A stretch of 64,000 nt of DNA from positions 1 through 64,000 of the forward strand of contig NZ_VAHN01000015.1 of assembly GCF_005796205.1 (NCBI RefSeq). Direction: 5' to 3'. Under the pieces are notes generated by a model. The model searched no databases, was not told the origin of the DNA, and saw only the letters and a program-made list of their open reading frames with translations. The position numbers were made by a program, and so were the translations under genes. This stretch comes from Pseudarthrobacter sp. NamE2 (GTDB taxonomy: Bacteria; Actinomycetota; Actinomycetes; Actinomycetales; Micrococcaceae). Positions 52,575-61,800 of this stretch are shown here, piece after piece. Positions within the stretch are counted from its first letter, which is position 1. Each line of letters begins with the position of its first letter.

Positions 52575-53699
52575 ATGACCAACCTGGGCCCCACTCCCCG
52601 CAGCCTCGAGGTCCAGGACCTGCAGGCCTTCGACAGCCTGGTGACGGCCGGCGCGGTGCACCTGGAGGGCTGGCACGCGCAGTCCCTGGACCTGCGCGGC
52701 AGATCCGCCGCACTGGACAGACTGGATGTGGAAGGCGCCATCTTCCTTGGCTGTACCTTCGACGAAGGCATGGAAAGCAGACTCCGCAGCCGTGGCGCGC
52801 TGATTTTTCCGCGGCTTGAGACGGTTCCCTTCAACCCATACCGTTCCGGGCTGTACTCGCCGGCCGAACTCTATGACGGGCTGGCCAACAAGCCGTACGA
52901 GGAACTCCCGGACGCCCGCATCTACCAGTGGAGCATCCAGCCCGGGCAGCGGCACCGCCTTGACGCCACGCTCGCCTCCGCCCTCCACGACCAGGCCATT
53001 GGCGATGCCTTGGACGAACTGCTCCTGTCCCGTCCCTGGGCGGGGAAGGCCGTGGTAGGCGTCATGGGTGGTCACGCGGCGCAGCGGGGGACAGAAAGCT
53101 ACGCACAGGCGGCACAGCTGGGAAGGCTGCTGGCGCGCAACAGTTTTGCCGTGGCGACAGGCGGGGGACCGGGCGCCATGGAAGCAGCCAACCTGGGGGC
53201 ATACCTCAGCCAGGCGGACGACGGCGGCCTGCAAACCGCGCTGGACATGCTTGCCTCCGTCCCTGGCTTCCGTCCCTCCGTGTCAGCGTGGGCACGCGCG
53301 GCCGCCGCCGTCGTCGAACACTTTCCAGACGGGACGCCCTCGCTGGGCATCCCCACCTGGTTCTACGGGCATGAGCCGCCCAACTACTTCGCCACCGCCA
53401 TCGCCAAATACTTTGCCAACGCGGTCCGCGAGGCCATCCTGCTGGAGCTTTGCCAGGGCGGCATCGTTTTCCTGCCCGGCGCGGCAGGCACGGTCCAGGA
53501 GATCTTCCAGGACGCCTGCGAAAACTACTACGGCGCCCGGGAAAAGGTCACGCCCATGGTGCTGGTGGGCCGCCGGCACTGGGAGCACGACTACCCGGCG
53601 TGGCCGCTGCTGCACACCATGGCAGCGGGACGGGATATGGCGGAGCGGATCTTCCTGGTGGACACGGTGGACGAAGCCGTGGCGGTACTGCAGGGCTGA
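52575..53699 (+). CDS. LOG-family/Rossmann-fold nucleotide-binding protein
   Basis: This 374-residue protein has a ~150-residue N-terminal part (with LDVEGAIFLGCTFDEGMESRLRSRGALIFPRL) and then a LOG-like Rossmann domain. Motifs are GVMGGHAAQRGTESY, ATGGGPGAMEAANLGAYL, and LPGAAGTVQEIFQDACENYYG. That is the PGGxGTxxE motif in altered form (PGAAGTVQE). LOG enzymes release cytokinin bases from nucleotides; in bacteria the substrate is often unclear. It stands alone, convergent with the protease gene. Confidence 0.82.
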   Translation: MTNLGPTPRSLEVQDLQAFDSLVTAGAVHLEGWHAQSLDLRGRSAALDRLDVEGAIFLGCTFDEGMESRLRSRGALIFPRLETVPFNPYRSGLYSPAELYDGLANKPYEELPDARIYQWSIQPGQRHRLDATLASALHDQAIGDALDELLLSRPWAGKAVVGVMGGHAAQRGTESYAQAAQLGRLLARNSFAVATGGGPGAMEAANLGAYLSQADDGGLQTALDMLASVPGFRPSVSAWARAAAAVVEHFPDGTPSLGIPTWFYGHEPPNYFATAIAKYFANAVREAILLELCQGGIVFLPGAAGTVQEIFQDACENYYGAREKVTPMVLVGRRHWEHDYPAWPLLHTMAAGRDMAERIFLVDTVDEAVAVLQG

Positions 53700-53714
53700 C
53701 CGGTTCCTTCCCGC

Positions 53715-54623
53715 TCAGAGGTCCTTGCGGCACTGGGCCTTGCTCAACTCGTACAGGCCGTTCAGGTCGCCGTCGGCCAGTCCCTCAGGCAGGCCGATCT
53801 CCGGGTACATAAGCTGCCGCGGATCCTCCACGTGGTCCAGGCCCATCACGTGGCTGAGCTCGTGCAGGATCACGGCCCTGGCGTACAGGTGGCCGTCCGG
53901 GTTGGTCAGCTCGTTGGCGATCTGCGGGGCGTCCAGGTCCAGGCCGCCGGTAACAAAGGTTTTGGGACCATCGGCGTAGCTGAAATGGGTGCTGCCGCCG
54001 GTGCCGATGACTTTCCCCTTGAGCTGCGGCGCCACCTCTGGCGTGGTCCATGCGATGAGCAGGGGCGCCCAGCGCTCGCCGTAGGCGTCCGGCTGGTACG
54101 GCGGGCGCTGCGGCGACGGCTGCTCATGCGTTGTGCCGTCGTACACGAACTCGATGCCGGTCGCCGCGGAAATGGTGGCGATTGCTTCGGTGACCAGATG
54201 CTCGGCACCGGCCGGGGCGAGGCCGGAGTTGACCACATAATGCAGGGGCCGGCAGGGCGAGTAGCCGACGGGGCTGCCGTCACCGTTCACCGCCAGGAAA
54301 CGGTAGGCGTTACTGCCCACGGCAGGCGGGTCCGGCGTTCCCAAGGGAGCGTCTGCCTCTTCATAGCCCGGGGGAGGAGTGTCCACGCCGGGTTGCGCTC
54401 TCCCGGACGGGGTGTCATGCGATGGCGCGGTGCGTTCACCGTCCTCTTGCCGGGCGTTGCCGGGGCCGATGCGGACGTCCAGCAGTTGCTTGACCCGGGG
54501 ATCGTCCAGCACCAGGGCGCCGCCAAAGACTGCTGCCAGCAGGAGCGCGCCGGTCAGCATCGAGCGGTAGCCCAGCCCGCTGCGTGGACGCGGGCCGGCG
54601 TGGCGCGGCGGTCGGTTGTCCAT
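53715..54623 (-). CDS. membrane-anchored matrixin-type metalloprotease
   Basis: This 302-residue protein has a basic N-terminus, one membrane helix at about residues 20-38 (LTGALLLAAVFGGALVLDD) and a Pro-rich linker. The C-terminal metzincin domain has the zinc motif HELSHVMGLDH (HExxHxxGxxH) and the Met-turn LMYPEIG. The start of the domain, LHYVVNSGLAPAGAEHLV, fits the matrixin fold. It would act outside the cell. The substrate is unknown. Confidence 0.88.
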   Translation of the reverse strand: MDNRPPRHAGPRPRSGLGYRSMLTGALLLAAVFGGALVLDDPRVKQLLDVRIGPGNARQEDGERTAPSHDTPSGRAQPGVDTPPPGYEEADAPLGTPDPPAVGSNAYRFLAVNGDGSPVGYSPCRPLHYVVNSGLAPAGAEHLVTEAIATISAATGIEFVYDGTTHEQPSPQRPPYQPDAYGERWAPLLIAWTTPEVAPQLKGKVIGTGGSTHFSYADGPKTFVTGGLDLDAPQIANELTNPDGHLYARAVILHELSHVMGLDHVEDPRQLMYPEIGLPEGLADGDLNGLYELSKAQCRKDL

Positions 54624-54660
54624 CAGGAAACCTGCGGCATTGCACCGCGGGCTGCCGCCA

Positions 54661-55851
54661 CTAGCCCACCACGGTGCCGAAGACGAGCCCCAGCAGGTAG
54701 GTCACCGCGGCGGCGCCCATGCCGATGGCCAGCTGGCGCAGGCCGCGGGTGAATGGGGAGGTGCCGGACAGCAGGCCCACGATGCCGCCGGTTGCCAGCA
54801 GGGCGATCCCCACCAGCACGCCGGACACCACCAGGGCGGCCATTCCGGTCATGCCGAAAATGAACGGCAAAATGGGCACAATCGCGCCAGATGCAAAGAA
54901 ACAGAAGCTGGAGAAGGCAGCGCCCAAGGCTGTGCCTACAGCCTCGTGCTGGTCCTCGTCGTCGGGCAGTTCGGGGTGCAGGGAGAGGCTGGGATCACAG
55001 TCGCACGAGTACACTCCCATCCGCTCCGCCACCCGGTGCTGGGCCGCCTCCTGGGACATGCCCCGGGCCAGGTAGACCAGGAGGAGTTCGTTGTGCTCGA
55101 TGTCCAGTTTGGGGGCCGCAGCAAGGGTGATCTGGGTGGGACGGGTGGCGGCCAGCAGTTCCCGCTGGGACCGGACCGAGATGAACTCGCCGGCGCCCAT
55201 GGACATGGCCCCGGCCAGCAGGCCTGCGATGCCGCTCAGCAGCACCACGCTGCTGGCCACGCCCGAGGCGGCCATGCCCATCACCAGCGACAGGTTGCTG
55301 ACCAGGCCGTCATTGGCGCCGAAGACCGCGGCACGGAACGTTCCGGCAAGGCGGTTGCGGCCCCGTGTTGCCAGGCCGCGGACCACTTCCTCGTGGATCT
55401 GCTCGTCGGCAGCCATCGCATCGGTGGCGTTGGGATCCTTGGCGTAGGGTGAGCGGCCTTCCGCCCGCTGTGCCAACGCCAGCACGAACACGGAACCGAA
55501 GTTCCGGGCCAGGAAGCCGAGGAAGCGGCTGCGGAAGGACGCCTGCCGCGGCTTGCCGGCCTGGTCGCCCAGCAGGGCAAGCCAGTGGGCTTCGTGCCGG
55601 CCTTCGGCTTCGGCAAGGGCAAGGAGTATTTCCCGTTCCTCGCCCTGGCGGTTCTGGGCCAGGTCGCGGTAGGCGGCGGCCTCGGCGCGCTCATCGGCCA
55701 GGTACTGCCGCCACCGTTTGATGTCCGCGGCGGTTGGGGCGGACACGTGGCTCCCGGTGCCGGGGGATCGGGAAAGCCTGCTGCCGGCAGGGGCGCCACT
55801 GGAGCGGGTGGAAGCAGACGGTGGATGGTCTGGTTGGGCGTGCTGTGACAC
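54661..55851 (-). CDS. ferritin-like domain fused to a VIT1/CCC1-type transporter
   Basis: This is a 396-residue protein. The N-terminal ~110 residues include a helical rubrerythrin/ferritin-like bundle (RWRQYLADERAEAAAYRDLA, LLALAEAEGRHEAHWLALL) with Glu and His residues suited to metal binding. The C-terminal VIT domain follows, with FGANDGLVSNLSLVMGMA, AGLLAGAMSMGAGEFISVRSQREL, then four more helices. It probably moves Fe(II) or Mn(II) across the membrane, with the ferritin-like part binding the metal first. Start is the GTG at 55851 after AGGAG. Confidence 0.88.
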   Translation of the reverse strand: MSQHAQPDHPPSASTRSSGAPAGSRLSRSPGTGSHVSAPTAADIKRWRQYLADERAEAAAYRDLAQNRQGEEREILLALAEAEGRHEAHWLALLGDQAGKPRQASFRSRFLGFLARNFGSVFVLALAQRAEGRSPYAKDPNATDAMAADEQIHEEVVRGLATRGRNRLAGTFRAAVFGANDGLVSNLSLVMGMAASGVASSVVLLSGIAGLLAGAMSMGAGEFISVRSQRELLAATRPTQITLAAAPKLDIEHNELLLVYLARGMSQEAAQHRVAERMGVYSCDCDPSLSLHPELPDDEDQHEAVGTALGAAFSSFCFFASGAIVPILPFIFGMTGMAALVVSGVLVGIALLATGGIVGLLSGTSPFTRGLRQLAIGMGAAAVTYLLGLVFGTVVG

Positions 55852-56009
55852 GGAAACTCCTGGGCTGTATAGGGCATGCTGCGGCCCCATTGCAGGTGCC
55901 AGCTTACTGCGGATTTCCGCGGTTTTTTGGCTGGCCGACCTCGCTTGAAGGTTTCGGCACACCTAATTGCCGGCCTCCCTGCGCACGCTGCGCCGGCCGC
56001 ACGAACCTA

Positions 56010-56038
56010 TTGACCCGCCTGCCTGCCGGTGTTGTGAT
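56010..56038 (+). promoter_or_regulatory. probable promoter of the small acidic protein gene
   Basis: TTGACC (56010-56015) and TGTGAT (56033-56038) are spaced by 17 bp and lie 67 bp before the start codon. Confidence 0.45.
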
Positions 56039-56104
56039 GAAAGTGTGGCGCCGCCGGCGCCCCGTCGACAAGAGCACGTCAGGCGAACAAACGGAGGTTG
56101 AATC

Positions 56105-56332
56105 ATGAGCACCACCGGACAGCACCCGGACATGCCGCACCTGGACTCCGTAGAAGCGGACCCCGCCTACGACTACGCGGAGGATGCGCCGGTAGTTGAG
56201 GACGACTGGGACGCGGAGGACGAGTTCCTGGACGAGGAAGAACCCGTTGTCCAGGCACCGCCGGTGATTATCGACGCCGAGGACCGGGTGGTTCCCCTGG
56301 AGGACCCGGACGAGGTCCGCGAGGCCGAATAG
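56105..56332 (+). CDS. small acidic protein
   Basis: This 75-residue protein is rich in Asp, Glu and Val (ADPAYDYAEDAPVVEDDWDAEDEFLDEEE, then VIIDAEDRVVPLEDPDE). No family, signal or membrane segment is recognised. GGAGG eight bases before the ATG and a matching promoter and terminator support it as a real gene. Function is unknown. Confidence 0.72.
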   Translation: MSTTGQHPDMPHLDSVEADPAYDYAEDAPVVEDDWDAEDEFLDEEEPVVQAPPVIIDAEDRVVPLEDPDEVREAE

Positions 56333-56337
56333 GACAA

Positions 56338-56388
56338 ACGACGGCGGCGCCTTCCTTCGCGGAACTGCGAAGGAGGCGCCGCCGTCGT
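56338..56388. terminator. bidirectional intrinsic terminator
   Basis: Arms of 14 and 7 bp, with one bulged T, form a 21-bp stem around a six-base loop, between the acidic protein gene and the convergent symporter gene. Confidence 0.8.
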
Positions 56389-56430
56389 ACGTTGTCGTAC
56401 CGGAAGTTGCGAAGGTTCCGGACAGTGCCG

Positions 56431-57951
56431 TCAGGGGGCGATTACTTCCCGGGCCGGAGTGTCCGCGCCTTCCTGGCCGGACACCCGGCGCTGCCAGGTG
56501 CGCATCACCTGCGGGTCGGTGGGCGGGGTGGCGAGCGACACGGCGACGTACACCAAGGCCGAGGCGAGAAGGCCGTAGTAGATGGGCTCGTTCGCGTAGA
56601 TGCCGTCCAGCGGCGCCTTGGCGTTGATCTCGAGGATGATCATGGTGCCCAGGGTGACGACGGAACCGGCCGCCATGGAAACAGCCGCAGCCAGGCCGGT
56701 GCCGCGCTTCCACACCAGGCCGCCCAGGATGGCCACCAGGAGGCCGCCCACCAGGATGTCGTACGCGATGGTCAGCGCCGCCACCACGTCCTTGGTGATG
56801 ATGGCGATAACGATGGCGATGATGCCCAGGGTGAGGACCCAGACGCGGTTGGCCTTGACGTCGTGCTCGGGGTTGTCCGTGTCCCCGGTATTGACCTCCT
56901 TGCCGAACCAGCTGGCCACGAACGGCAGGACGTCGGCGCGGGCCACGGTGGCGGCGGCGATCAGGGCGCCGGAGGCGGTGGACATCATGGCCGCGACGGC
57001 GGCTGCGAGGACCAGGCCGCCGATCCCGACGGGCAGCAGGTTCTGGGCCACTTCCGCGTACACGTCATCCTTGGCGGCGATCTCGATGTTGGACAGTGCC
57101 ACGCTCGCCGCCATGCCGATCAGGGCGCCTGCCACGCCATAGAGGATGCAGTAGATGCCGGCCGTGGCACCGCCCCACCTGGCGACGCCCGGCGTTTTGG
57201 CGGTGAAGACGCGCTGCCAGATGTCCTGGCCGATCAGCAGGCCCAGGGTGTAGACCACGAAGTAGGTGATGATCGTCTGGACGCCGATGCCGTCGATCTG
57301 GAAGAAGCTTTCGTCAACGCGGCTGCGGATGCCGTCGATGCCGCCGGCAGCGTTGAGGGTGAAGGGGAGCATCAGGACGAAGATGCCGACGGTCTTGATG
57401 ACAAACTGCACCTGGTCCGCCAGGGTGATGGACCACATGCCGCCGATGGTTGAGTAGACCAGCACGATGGCACCGCCGACGGCGATTGCCAGGGCGCGGT
57501 CCCAGCCGAACAGGACCACGAAGATGGTGGCGTAGGCGCCTGTGGACGTGGCGCACAGCATCAGCGTGTAGGCGAGCATCACGATGCCGGAGGCTTCTGT
57601 TGCCCGGCTGCCGTAGCGCAGGGTCAGCATCTGGGAAACCGTGTAGATCTTCAGCTTCTGGAGGGTTCCGGCGAACAGCAGGCTCAGGACCAGGACGCCC
57701 GCGCCGATAGCCACCACCAGCCACATGCCGGAGATGCCGAACTTGTAGCCGAGCCCCACGCCGCCCACGGTGGAAGCGCCGCCCAGGACGACGGCGGCCA
57801 TGGTGCCGGTGTACAGGAAGGGGCCGAGCCGGCGGCCGGCCACCAGGAAGTCACTGTTGTTCTTTGTGCGGGATTTGCCCCACCAGCCGAAGGCCAGCAT
57901 TGCGAGCAGGTACACCACCACGATGGCGATGTTGATGACGCTTACGTCCAT
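56431..57951 (-). CDS. sodium:solute symporter (SSS family)
   Basis: This 506-residue permease has about 13 membrane helices. The SSS signature region is seen in GRRLGPFLYTGTMAAVVLGGASTVGGVGLGYKFG and the C-terminal AAMMSTASGALIAAATVARADV. It imports an organic solute with sodium. It is divergent from the XRE-cupin regulator, which is followed by the ureohydrolase and ThDP enzyme genes. In Pseudomonas, guanidino-acid loci contain an SSS permease of this sort, so a guanidino acid is a reasonable substrate guess. Confidence 0.9.
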   Translation of the reverse strand: MDVSVINIAIVVVYLLAMLAFGWWGKSRTKNNSDFLVAGRRLGPFLYTGTMAAVVLGGASTVGGVGLGYKFGISGMWLVVAIGAGVLVLSLLFAGTLQKLKIYTVSQMLTLRYGSRATEASGIVMLAYTLMLCATSTGAYATIFVVLFGWDRALAIAVGGAIVLVYSTIGGMWSITLADQVQFVIKTVGIFVLMLPFTLNAAGGIDGIRSRVDESFFQIDGIGVQTIITYFVVYTLGLLIGQDIWQRVFTAKTPGVARWGGATAGIYCILYGVAGALIGMAASVALSNIEIAAKDDVYAEVAQNLLPVGIGGLVLAAAVAAMMSTASGALIAAATVARADVLPFVASWFGKEVNTGDTDNPEHDVKANRVWVLTLGIIAIVIAIITKDVVAALTIAYDILVGGLLVAILGGLVWKRGTGLAAAVSMAAGSVVTLGTMIILEINAKAPLDGIYANEPIYYGLLASALVYVAVSLATPPTDPQVMRTWQRRVSGQEGADTPAREVIAP

Positions 57952-58051
57952 ATTTGGCTCCTTGGAGCGGGTTGGCAGCTTGCGGCTTTGTCCTGCGGGG
58001 GAGGGCCAGCCTGTGCTGCGACATTCGGGGACGAGAGGGAACTCTCAGAGA

Positions 58052-58066
58052 TTGCCCTATAGGCAA
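58052..58066 (+). promoter_or_regulatory. palindromic operator candidate for the XRE-cupin regulator
   Basis: TTGCC-CTATA-GGCAA has perfect 5-bp arms and lies between the divergent symporter and regulator genes, 101 bp from the symporter start. It contains TATA, so it may overlap a promoter. Confidence 0.5.
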
Positions 58067-58217
58067 CAAGTGTTTTCCAAAGGTTAGGCTGTGACGGCAG
58101 TAACAGTCAAGGGCGGATCCACGCGTTGCGGCGCGCGCCATGGAGGCGTCACAGAAGATGCGGGCCATTAGTATTGCTCCAGAGCGGGGCCGGGCGGCCG
58201 GCCATGAAAGGTTCGTG

Positions 58218-58793
58218 ATGAAGGCACTGCCAGTTGAGCCAAGCAATGTTCCTGTTGCCATCGGCTCCCGGATCCGGGCGGCCCGGCAGGCCCAGCGGCT
58301 CACCATCGAGCAGGTGGCTGACGCCACGGGGCTGACCAAGGGCTTCCTCAGCCGCGTCGAGCGGGACCTGACGTCCCCGTCCGTGGCCTCGCTGGTCACG
58401 CTGTGCCAGGTCCTGTCCATTTCCATCGGCGACTTGTTCGCAGCGCCGGAAACCCATCTGACCCTGCGCAATGAGGGCCCGCGGATCTCGCTCGGCGGCC
58501 AGGGAATCGTGGAACGCCTGCTGACCGCCCGGTCCGAGCGCCGGATCCAGATCATCCAGGCGTGCATCGAGCCGCACGGCCGCGGCGAATCGGAGCTTTA
58601 CGCCGTGGACTGCGATGTGGACGTCCTCCATGTCATCAAGGGCAGTATCCGACTGATCCTCACCAATGAGCAGTACGACCTCAGCGCCGGGGACACCGTG
58701 ACCTTCCCCGGGCGGGAGCCGCACACCTGGATCAACCCCACGGACAAGCCTGTCGAGGTGCTCTGGGTCCTGGTTCCCGCAGCCAGTCGCTAA
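58218..58793 (+). CDS. XRE-family regulator with C-terminal cupin domain
   Basis: This is a 191-residue protein. The helix-turn-helix is at about residues 15-68 (IGSRIRAARQAQRLTIEQVADATGLTKGFLSRVERDLTSPSVASLV). A cupin sensor domain follows at about 105-188 (GRGESELYAVDCDVDVLHVIKGSIRLIL, DTVTFPGREPHTWIN). Regulators of this class typically sense a small amino or polyamine-type ligand and control the adjacent catabolic genes. Start is the ATG at 58218 after GAAAGG. It is the first gene of a probable unit with the ureohydrolase (109 bp gap). Confidence 0.9.
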   Translation: MKALPVEPSNVPVAIGSRIRAARQAQRLTIEQVADATGLTKGFLSRVERDLTSPSVASLVTLCQVLSISIGDLFAAPETHLTLRNEGPRISLGGQGIVERLLTARSERRIQIIQACIEPHGRGESELYAVDCDVDVLHVIKGSIRLILTNEQYDLSAGDTVTFPGREPHTWINPTDKPVEVLWVLVPAASR

Positions 58794-58902
58794 ACCCAGT
58801 TGGGCTTGCAGTTGCTGTTGGTAAACAGTTGGTGCGCATAGGAAAACCCGGGTGTATGATGGCAGTCACATCAGTCATCGACTCCTCGAAGGAGAGCCTC
58901 CA

Positions 58903-59967
58903 GTGGAAGAGCTGCGCATCGAAGCCAACGGCAACATTGGCCCCATCGATTCATCCCGTATTCCCCGCTATGCCGGTGCCGCCACCTACGCCCGCCTCCC
59001 GCGCCTGGACCAGGTGGCCAAGGCTGACGTCACGGTTGTAGGTGTCCCCTTCGATTCAGGCGTCTCGTACCGCCCGGGCGCACGCTTTGGCGCCAACCAC
59101 ATCCGCGAGGCCAGCCGGCTGCTCCGCCCCTACAACCCCGCCTGGGATGTCAGCCCCTTCGAGAACGTGCAGGTGGCCGACGCCGGCGACATGGCAGTCA
59201 ACCCCTTCCACATCAACGAGGCCATCGAGAGCATCCAGCAGAACGCCCTCGACCTCACCGCCGGCGGCAGCAAGCTGTTGACCCTTGGCGGCGACCACAC
59301 CATCGCGCTGCCGCTGCTTCGCGCCGCAGCCGAACGTGCCGGCGGGCCGGTCGCCATGCTGCACTTCGATGCCCACCTGGACACCTGGGATACCTACTTC
59401 GGCGCCGAATATACCCACGGCACCCCGTTCCGCCGGGCGGTGGAGGAAGGCATCCTCGATACCGAGGCCATCAGCCACATCGGCACCCGCGGCCCGCTGT
59501 ACGGCAAGAAGGATCTCGACGACGACCACCGCTTCGGGTTCGGCATCGTCACCTCCGCGGACGTCTACTACCAGGGCGTGCTGGAAACCGTGGCCAAGGT
59601 CCGCGACCGGATCGGCAACCGCCCGCTGTACATCTCCGTGGACATCGACGTCCTTGACCCGGCCCACGCGCCGGGCACCGGCACCCCGGAGGCCGGCGGC
59701 ATCACCAGCCGCGAACTCCTCGAAATCATCCGCGGCTTCCGCGGCATGAACCTGGTGGGCGCGGACGTGGTCGAAGTTGCCCCGGCCTACGACCATGCGG
59801 AACTCACGGGCGTAGCCGCAAGCCACGTCGCCTATGAGCTGGTGACCCTGATGGCGGATAACGCCGTGCCCGGCGACCGGTTCGGCGCGGCAACGGGCTA
59901 CGCCGCCCAGGCCCTCGGCCAGGAAGTACGCCGGCCCGCCGGGTTCGCTGTGGCCGGCAAGGAGTAG
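58903..59967 (+). CDS. agmatinase-family ureohydrolase (guanidino-acid hydrolase candidate)
   Basis: This 354-residue arginase/agmatinase-fold enzyme hydrolyses a guanidino group to urea. All binuclear Mn ligands are visible: [18 protein letters not shown] (DAHxD) and [19 protein letters not shown]. It is about 50 residues longer than many agmatinases at the N-terminus. Start is the GTG at 58903 after GAAGGAG. It is coupled to the ThDP enzyme gene (2 bp gap). The linked decarboxylase and symporter suggest guanidinobutyrate or guanidinopropionate rather than agmatine; this is inference. Confidence 0.88.
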   Translation: MEELRIEANGNIGPIDSSRIPRYAGAATYARLPRLDQVAKADVTVVGVPFDSGVSYRPGARFGANHIREASRLLRPYNPAWDVSPFENVQVADAGDMAVNPFHINEAIESIQQNALDLTAGGSKLLTLGGDHTIALPLLRAAAERAGGPVAMLHFDAHLDTWDTYFGAEYTHGTPFRRAVEEGILDTEAISHIGTRGPLYGKKDLDDDHRFGFGIVTSADVYYQGVLETVAKVRDRIGNRPLYISVDIDVLDPAHAPGTGTPEAGGITSRELLEIIRGFRGMNLVGADVVEVAPAYDHAELTGVAASHVAYELVTLMADNAVPGDRFGAATGYAAQALGQEVRRPAGFAVAGKE

Positions 59968-59969
59968 CC

Positions 59970-61664
59970 GTGATCGACTTCGATCCTGGAACAGCAGCCC
60001 CCGCCAAAGGGAAAGGGACCCGCAACGGCGGGGACCTCGTCGTCGAAACGCTTGAGGCGCTCGGTGCGAAGACCGTCTTCGGCATCCCGGGCCAGCACGC
60101 ACTGGGGCTCTTTGACGCGATGGGCAGGGGGAACCTGCAGTTCGTCTCCTCGCGGGTGGAGAACAACAGTGCCTTCGCTGCCGACGGCTACTCCCGCGCC
60201 ACCGGTGAGGTGGGCGTGCTGTTCCTCTCCACCGGACCCGGTGCGCTGACGTCGCTGGCCGGTCTGCAGGAGGCCTATGCCACGGGCGTTCCGATGGTGG
60301 TGGTGGCCAGCCAGATTCCGCTGGAAGGCCTCGGCGCCCGGCGCAAGGGCATGCTGCACCAGCTCGATGACCAGAAGGCTTCCGCCGCGAATGTGACCAA
60401 GAGCCAGCGGCTGATCCAGCATGCTTCAGGCATCCCGTCGGCGATCCAGGACGCCTGGACCGAGGCGATCTCCTCGCCGCAGGGTCCGGTATGGATCGAG
60501 ATCCCGCAGAACGTGCTGCTGGATTCGATCATGGTTCCGCCCGTGGAGGACGCCCTGGCCGAAGCCGCGGACAATCCGCCGCGTGTGGAGCTGGTCCGCG
60601 AGGCCGTGAAGTGGCTGGAATCCGCGGAACGCCCGGCCATCATCGCCGGCGGCGGAACCCGCCGCGGCCGGGCCGAGAAGCCGCTGCTGTCCATCGCCGA
60701 AAAACTCCGTGCCCCGGTGATCTGCACTCCGGGCGGCAACGGCGCGTTCCCCTGGAACCACGAACTGTCCCTGCAGTCCTGGATCGAGGACCGCTACATG
60801 ACCGACGTCCTCGAGGACGCCGACGTGCTGCTGGTCATTGGATCGTCGCTGGGCGAGGTGACCTCGAATTACTTCACCTTCGAACCCCGCGGCCGGATCA
60901 TCCAGATCGACGCCGAACCGCGCGTGCTCGAGTCCAACCGGCCCGGCCTGGGTATCCGTGCCGACGCCGGGCAGGCCCTGGCGGCGTTGGACGAGGCTCT
61001 CCAGGCCGGAAGGGCTACCGCACCGGACTGGCACGGGCAGCCGCCGGAGGAACTGGTCAAGGACGCACTGGCGAAGGTCCGGTCGCGGCTCGAGTCCCAG
61101 GACCTGGGCAAAGAGTTGCGGTTCATGGCGGACATCCGCGAGGCCGTTCCGGCGGACATGCAGACGTTCTGGGACATGACCATCGCCGCGTACTGGGGCT
61201 GGTCCTGCTGGGACGCCCGCGAAGGCCAGTTCCACTCCGCCCAGGGCGCGGGCGGGCTGGGCTACGGCTTCCCCGCGGCCATCGGTGCCGCCGTCGGGCT
61301 GGAGACGCAGGGCAGGCCCGGCAGAGTGCTCGCGGTCTCCGGCGACGGGTCCTCGATGTACTCCATCTCCGAACTGGCCACGGCGAAGCAGCACAATGTG
61401 CCGGTCACCTGGCTGATCGTCGACGACGGCGGCTATGGCATCCTGCGCGAATACATGGTGGGCGCCTTCGGCAAAGCCACCGCCACGGAACTGGCCCGGC
61501 CCGACTTTGTGAAGCTCGCCGAAGCATTCGGCGTGCCTGCCGTCAAGGTGGCCCCCGAGGATGTGGGGGACGCGCTGACGGCTGGCTTCGCGGCCGACGG
61601 GCCCAACGTCGTCGTAGTGGAAACGCTCCTGAAGATGTTCGCGCCCACGCATCTGGCCACGTAA
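59970..61664 (+). CDS. ThDP-dependent decarboxylase/lyase family enzyme
   Basis: This 564-residue enzyme has the three acetolactate-synthase-like domains. The catalytic Glu lies in RVENNSAFAADGYSRATG, where the protein contacts the ThDP ring. The ThDP-binding motif begins GDGSSMYSISELATAKQHN and ends in DDGGYG, so the usual Asn at the end is Asp here. Its length fits 2-ketoarginine decarboxylase (AruI, about 560 residues). With the ureohydrolase it could process arginine-derived guanidino acids. Start is the GTG at 59970. Function is inferred from context. Confidence 0.85.
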   Translation: MIDFDPGTAAPAKGKGTRNGGDLVVETLEALGAKTVFGIPGQHALGLFDAMGRGNLQFVSSRVENNSAFAADGYSRATGEVGVLFLSTGPGALTSLAGLQEAYATGVPMVVVASQIPLEGLGARRKGMLHQLDDQKASAANVTKSQRLIQHASGIPSAIQDAWTEAISSPQGPVWIEIPQNVLLDSIMVPPVEDALAEAADNPPRVELVREAVKWLESAERPAIIAGGGTRRGRAEKPLLSIAEKLRAPVICTPGGNGAFPWNHELSLQSWIEDRYMTDVLEDADVLLVIGSSLGEVTSNYFTFEPRGRIIQIDAEPRVLESNRPGLGIRADAGQALAALDEALQAGRATAPDWHGQPPEELVKDALAKVRSRLESQDLGKELRFMADIREAVPADMQTFWDMTIAAYWGWSCWDAREGQFHSAQGAGGLGYGFPAAIGAAVGLETQGRPGRVLAVSGDGSSMYSISELATAKQHNVPVTWLIVDDGGYGILREYMVGAFGKATATELARPDFVKLAEAFGVPAVKVAPEDVGDALTAGFAADGPNVVVVETLLKMFAPTHLAT

Positions 61665-61674
61665 CAAAAAACCA

Positions 61675-61709
61675 GAGGACCCCGGCTTCCCTCAGAAGCC
61701 GGGGTCCTC
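61675..61709 (+). terminator. intrinsic terminator after the ThDP gene
   Basis: A perfect 15-bp stem (GAGGACCCCGGCTTC and its complement) with a five-base loop lies 10 bp after the stop. There is a short CTTT after it rather than a full T-run. Confidence 0.8.
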
Positions 61710-61742
61710 CGGCTTTAAGGGGCAGCAACGCGATAGTTTCCC

Positions 61743-61772
61743 AAAGCAACCAACATGGCGTATAGTTGCTTT
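61743..61772 (+). promoter_or_regulatory. MarR operator overlapping the -10 box
   Basis: AAAGCAAC (61743-61750) and GTTGCTTT (61765-61772) form an 8-bp inverted repeat with 14 bases between. TATAGT at 61761-61766, a likely -10 box, lies in the right half, so bound repressor would block the promoter. Confidence 0.6.
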
Positions 61773-61800
61773 AGGCAAACAAGTGGGGAGCGATTGAAGG

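Noticed and set aside
55911..55936. A GCGGATTTCCGC palindrome followed by a T-run
   Set aside because: Only a five-base-pair stem, and there is no upstream plus-strand gene for it to terminate.
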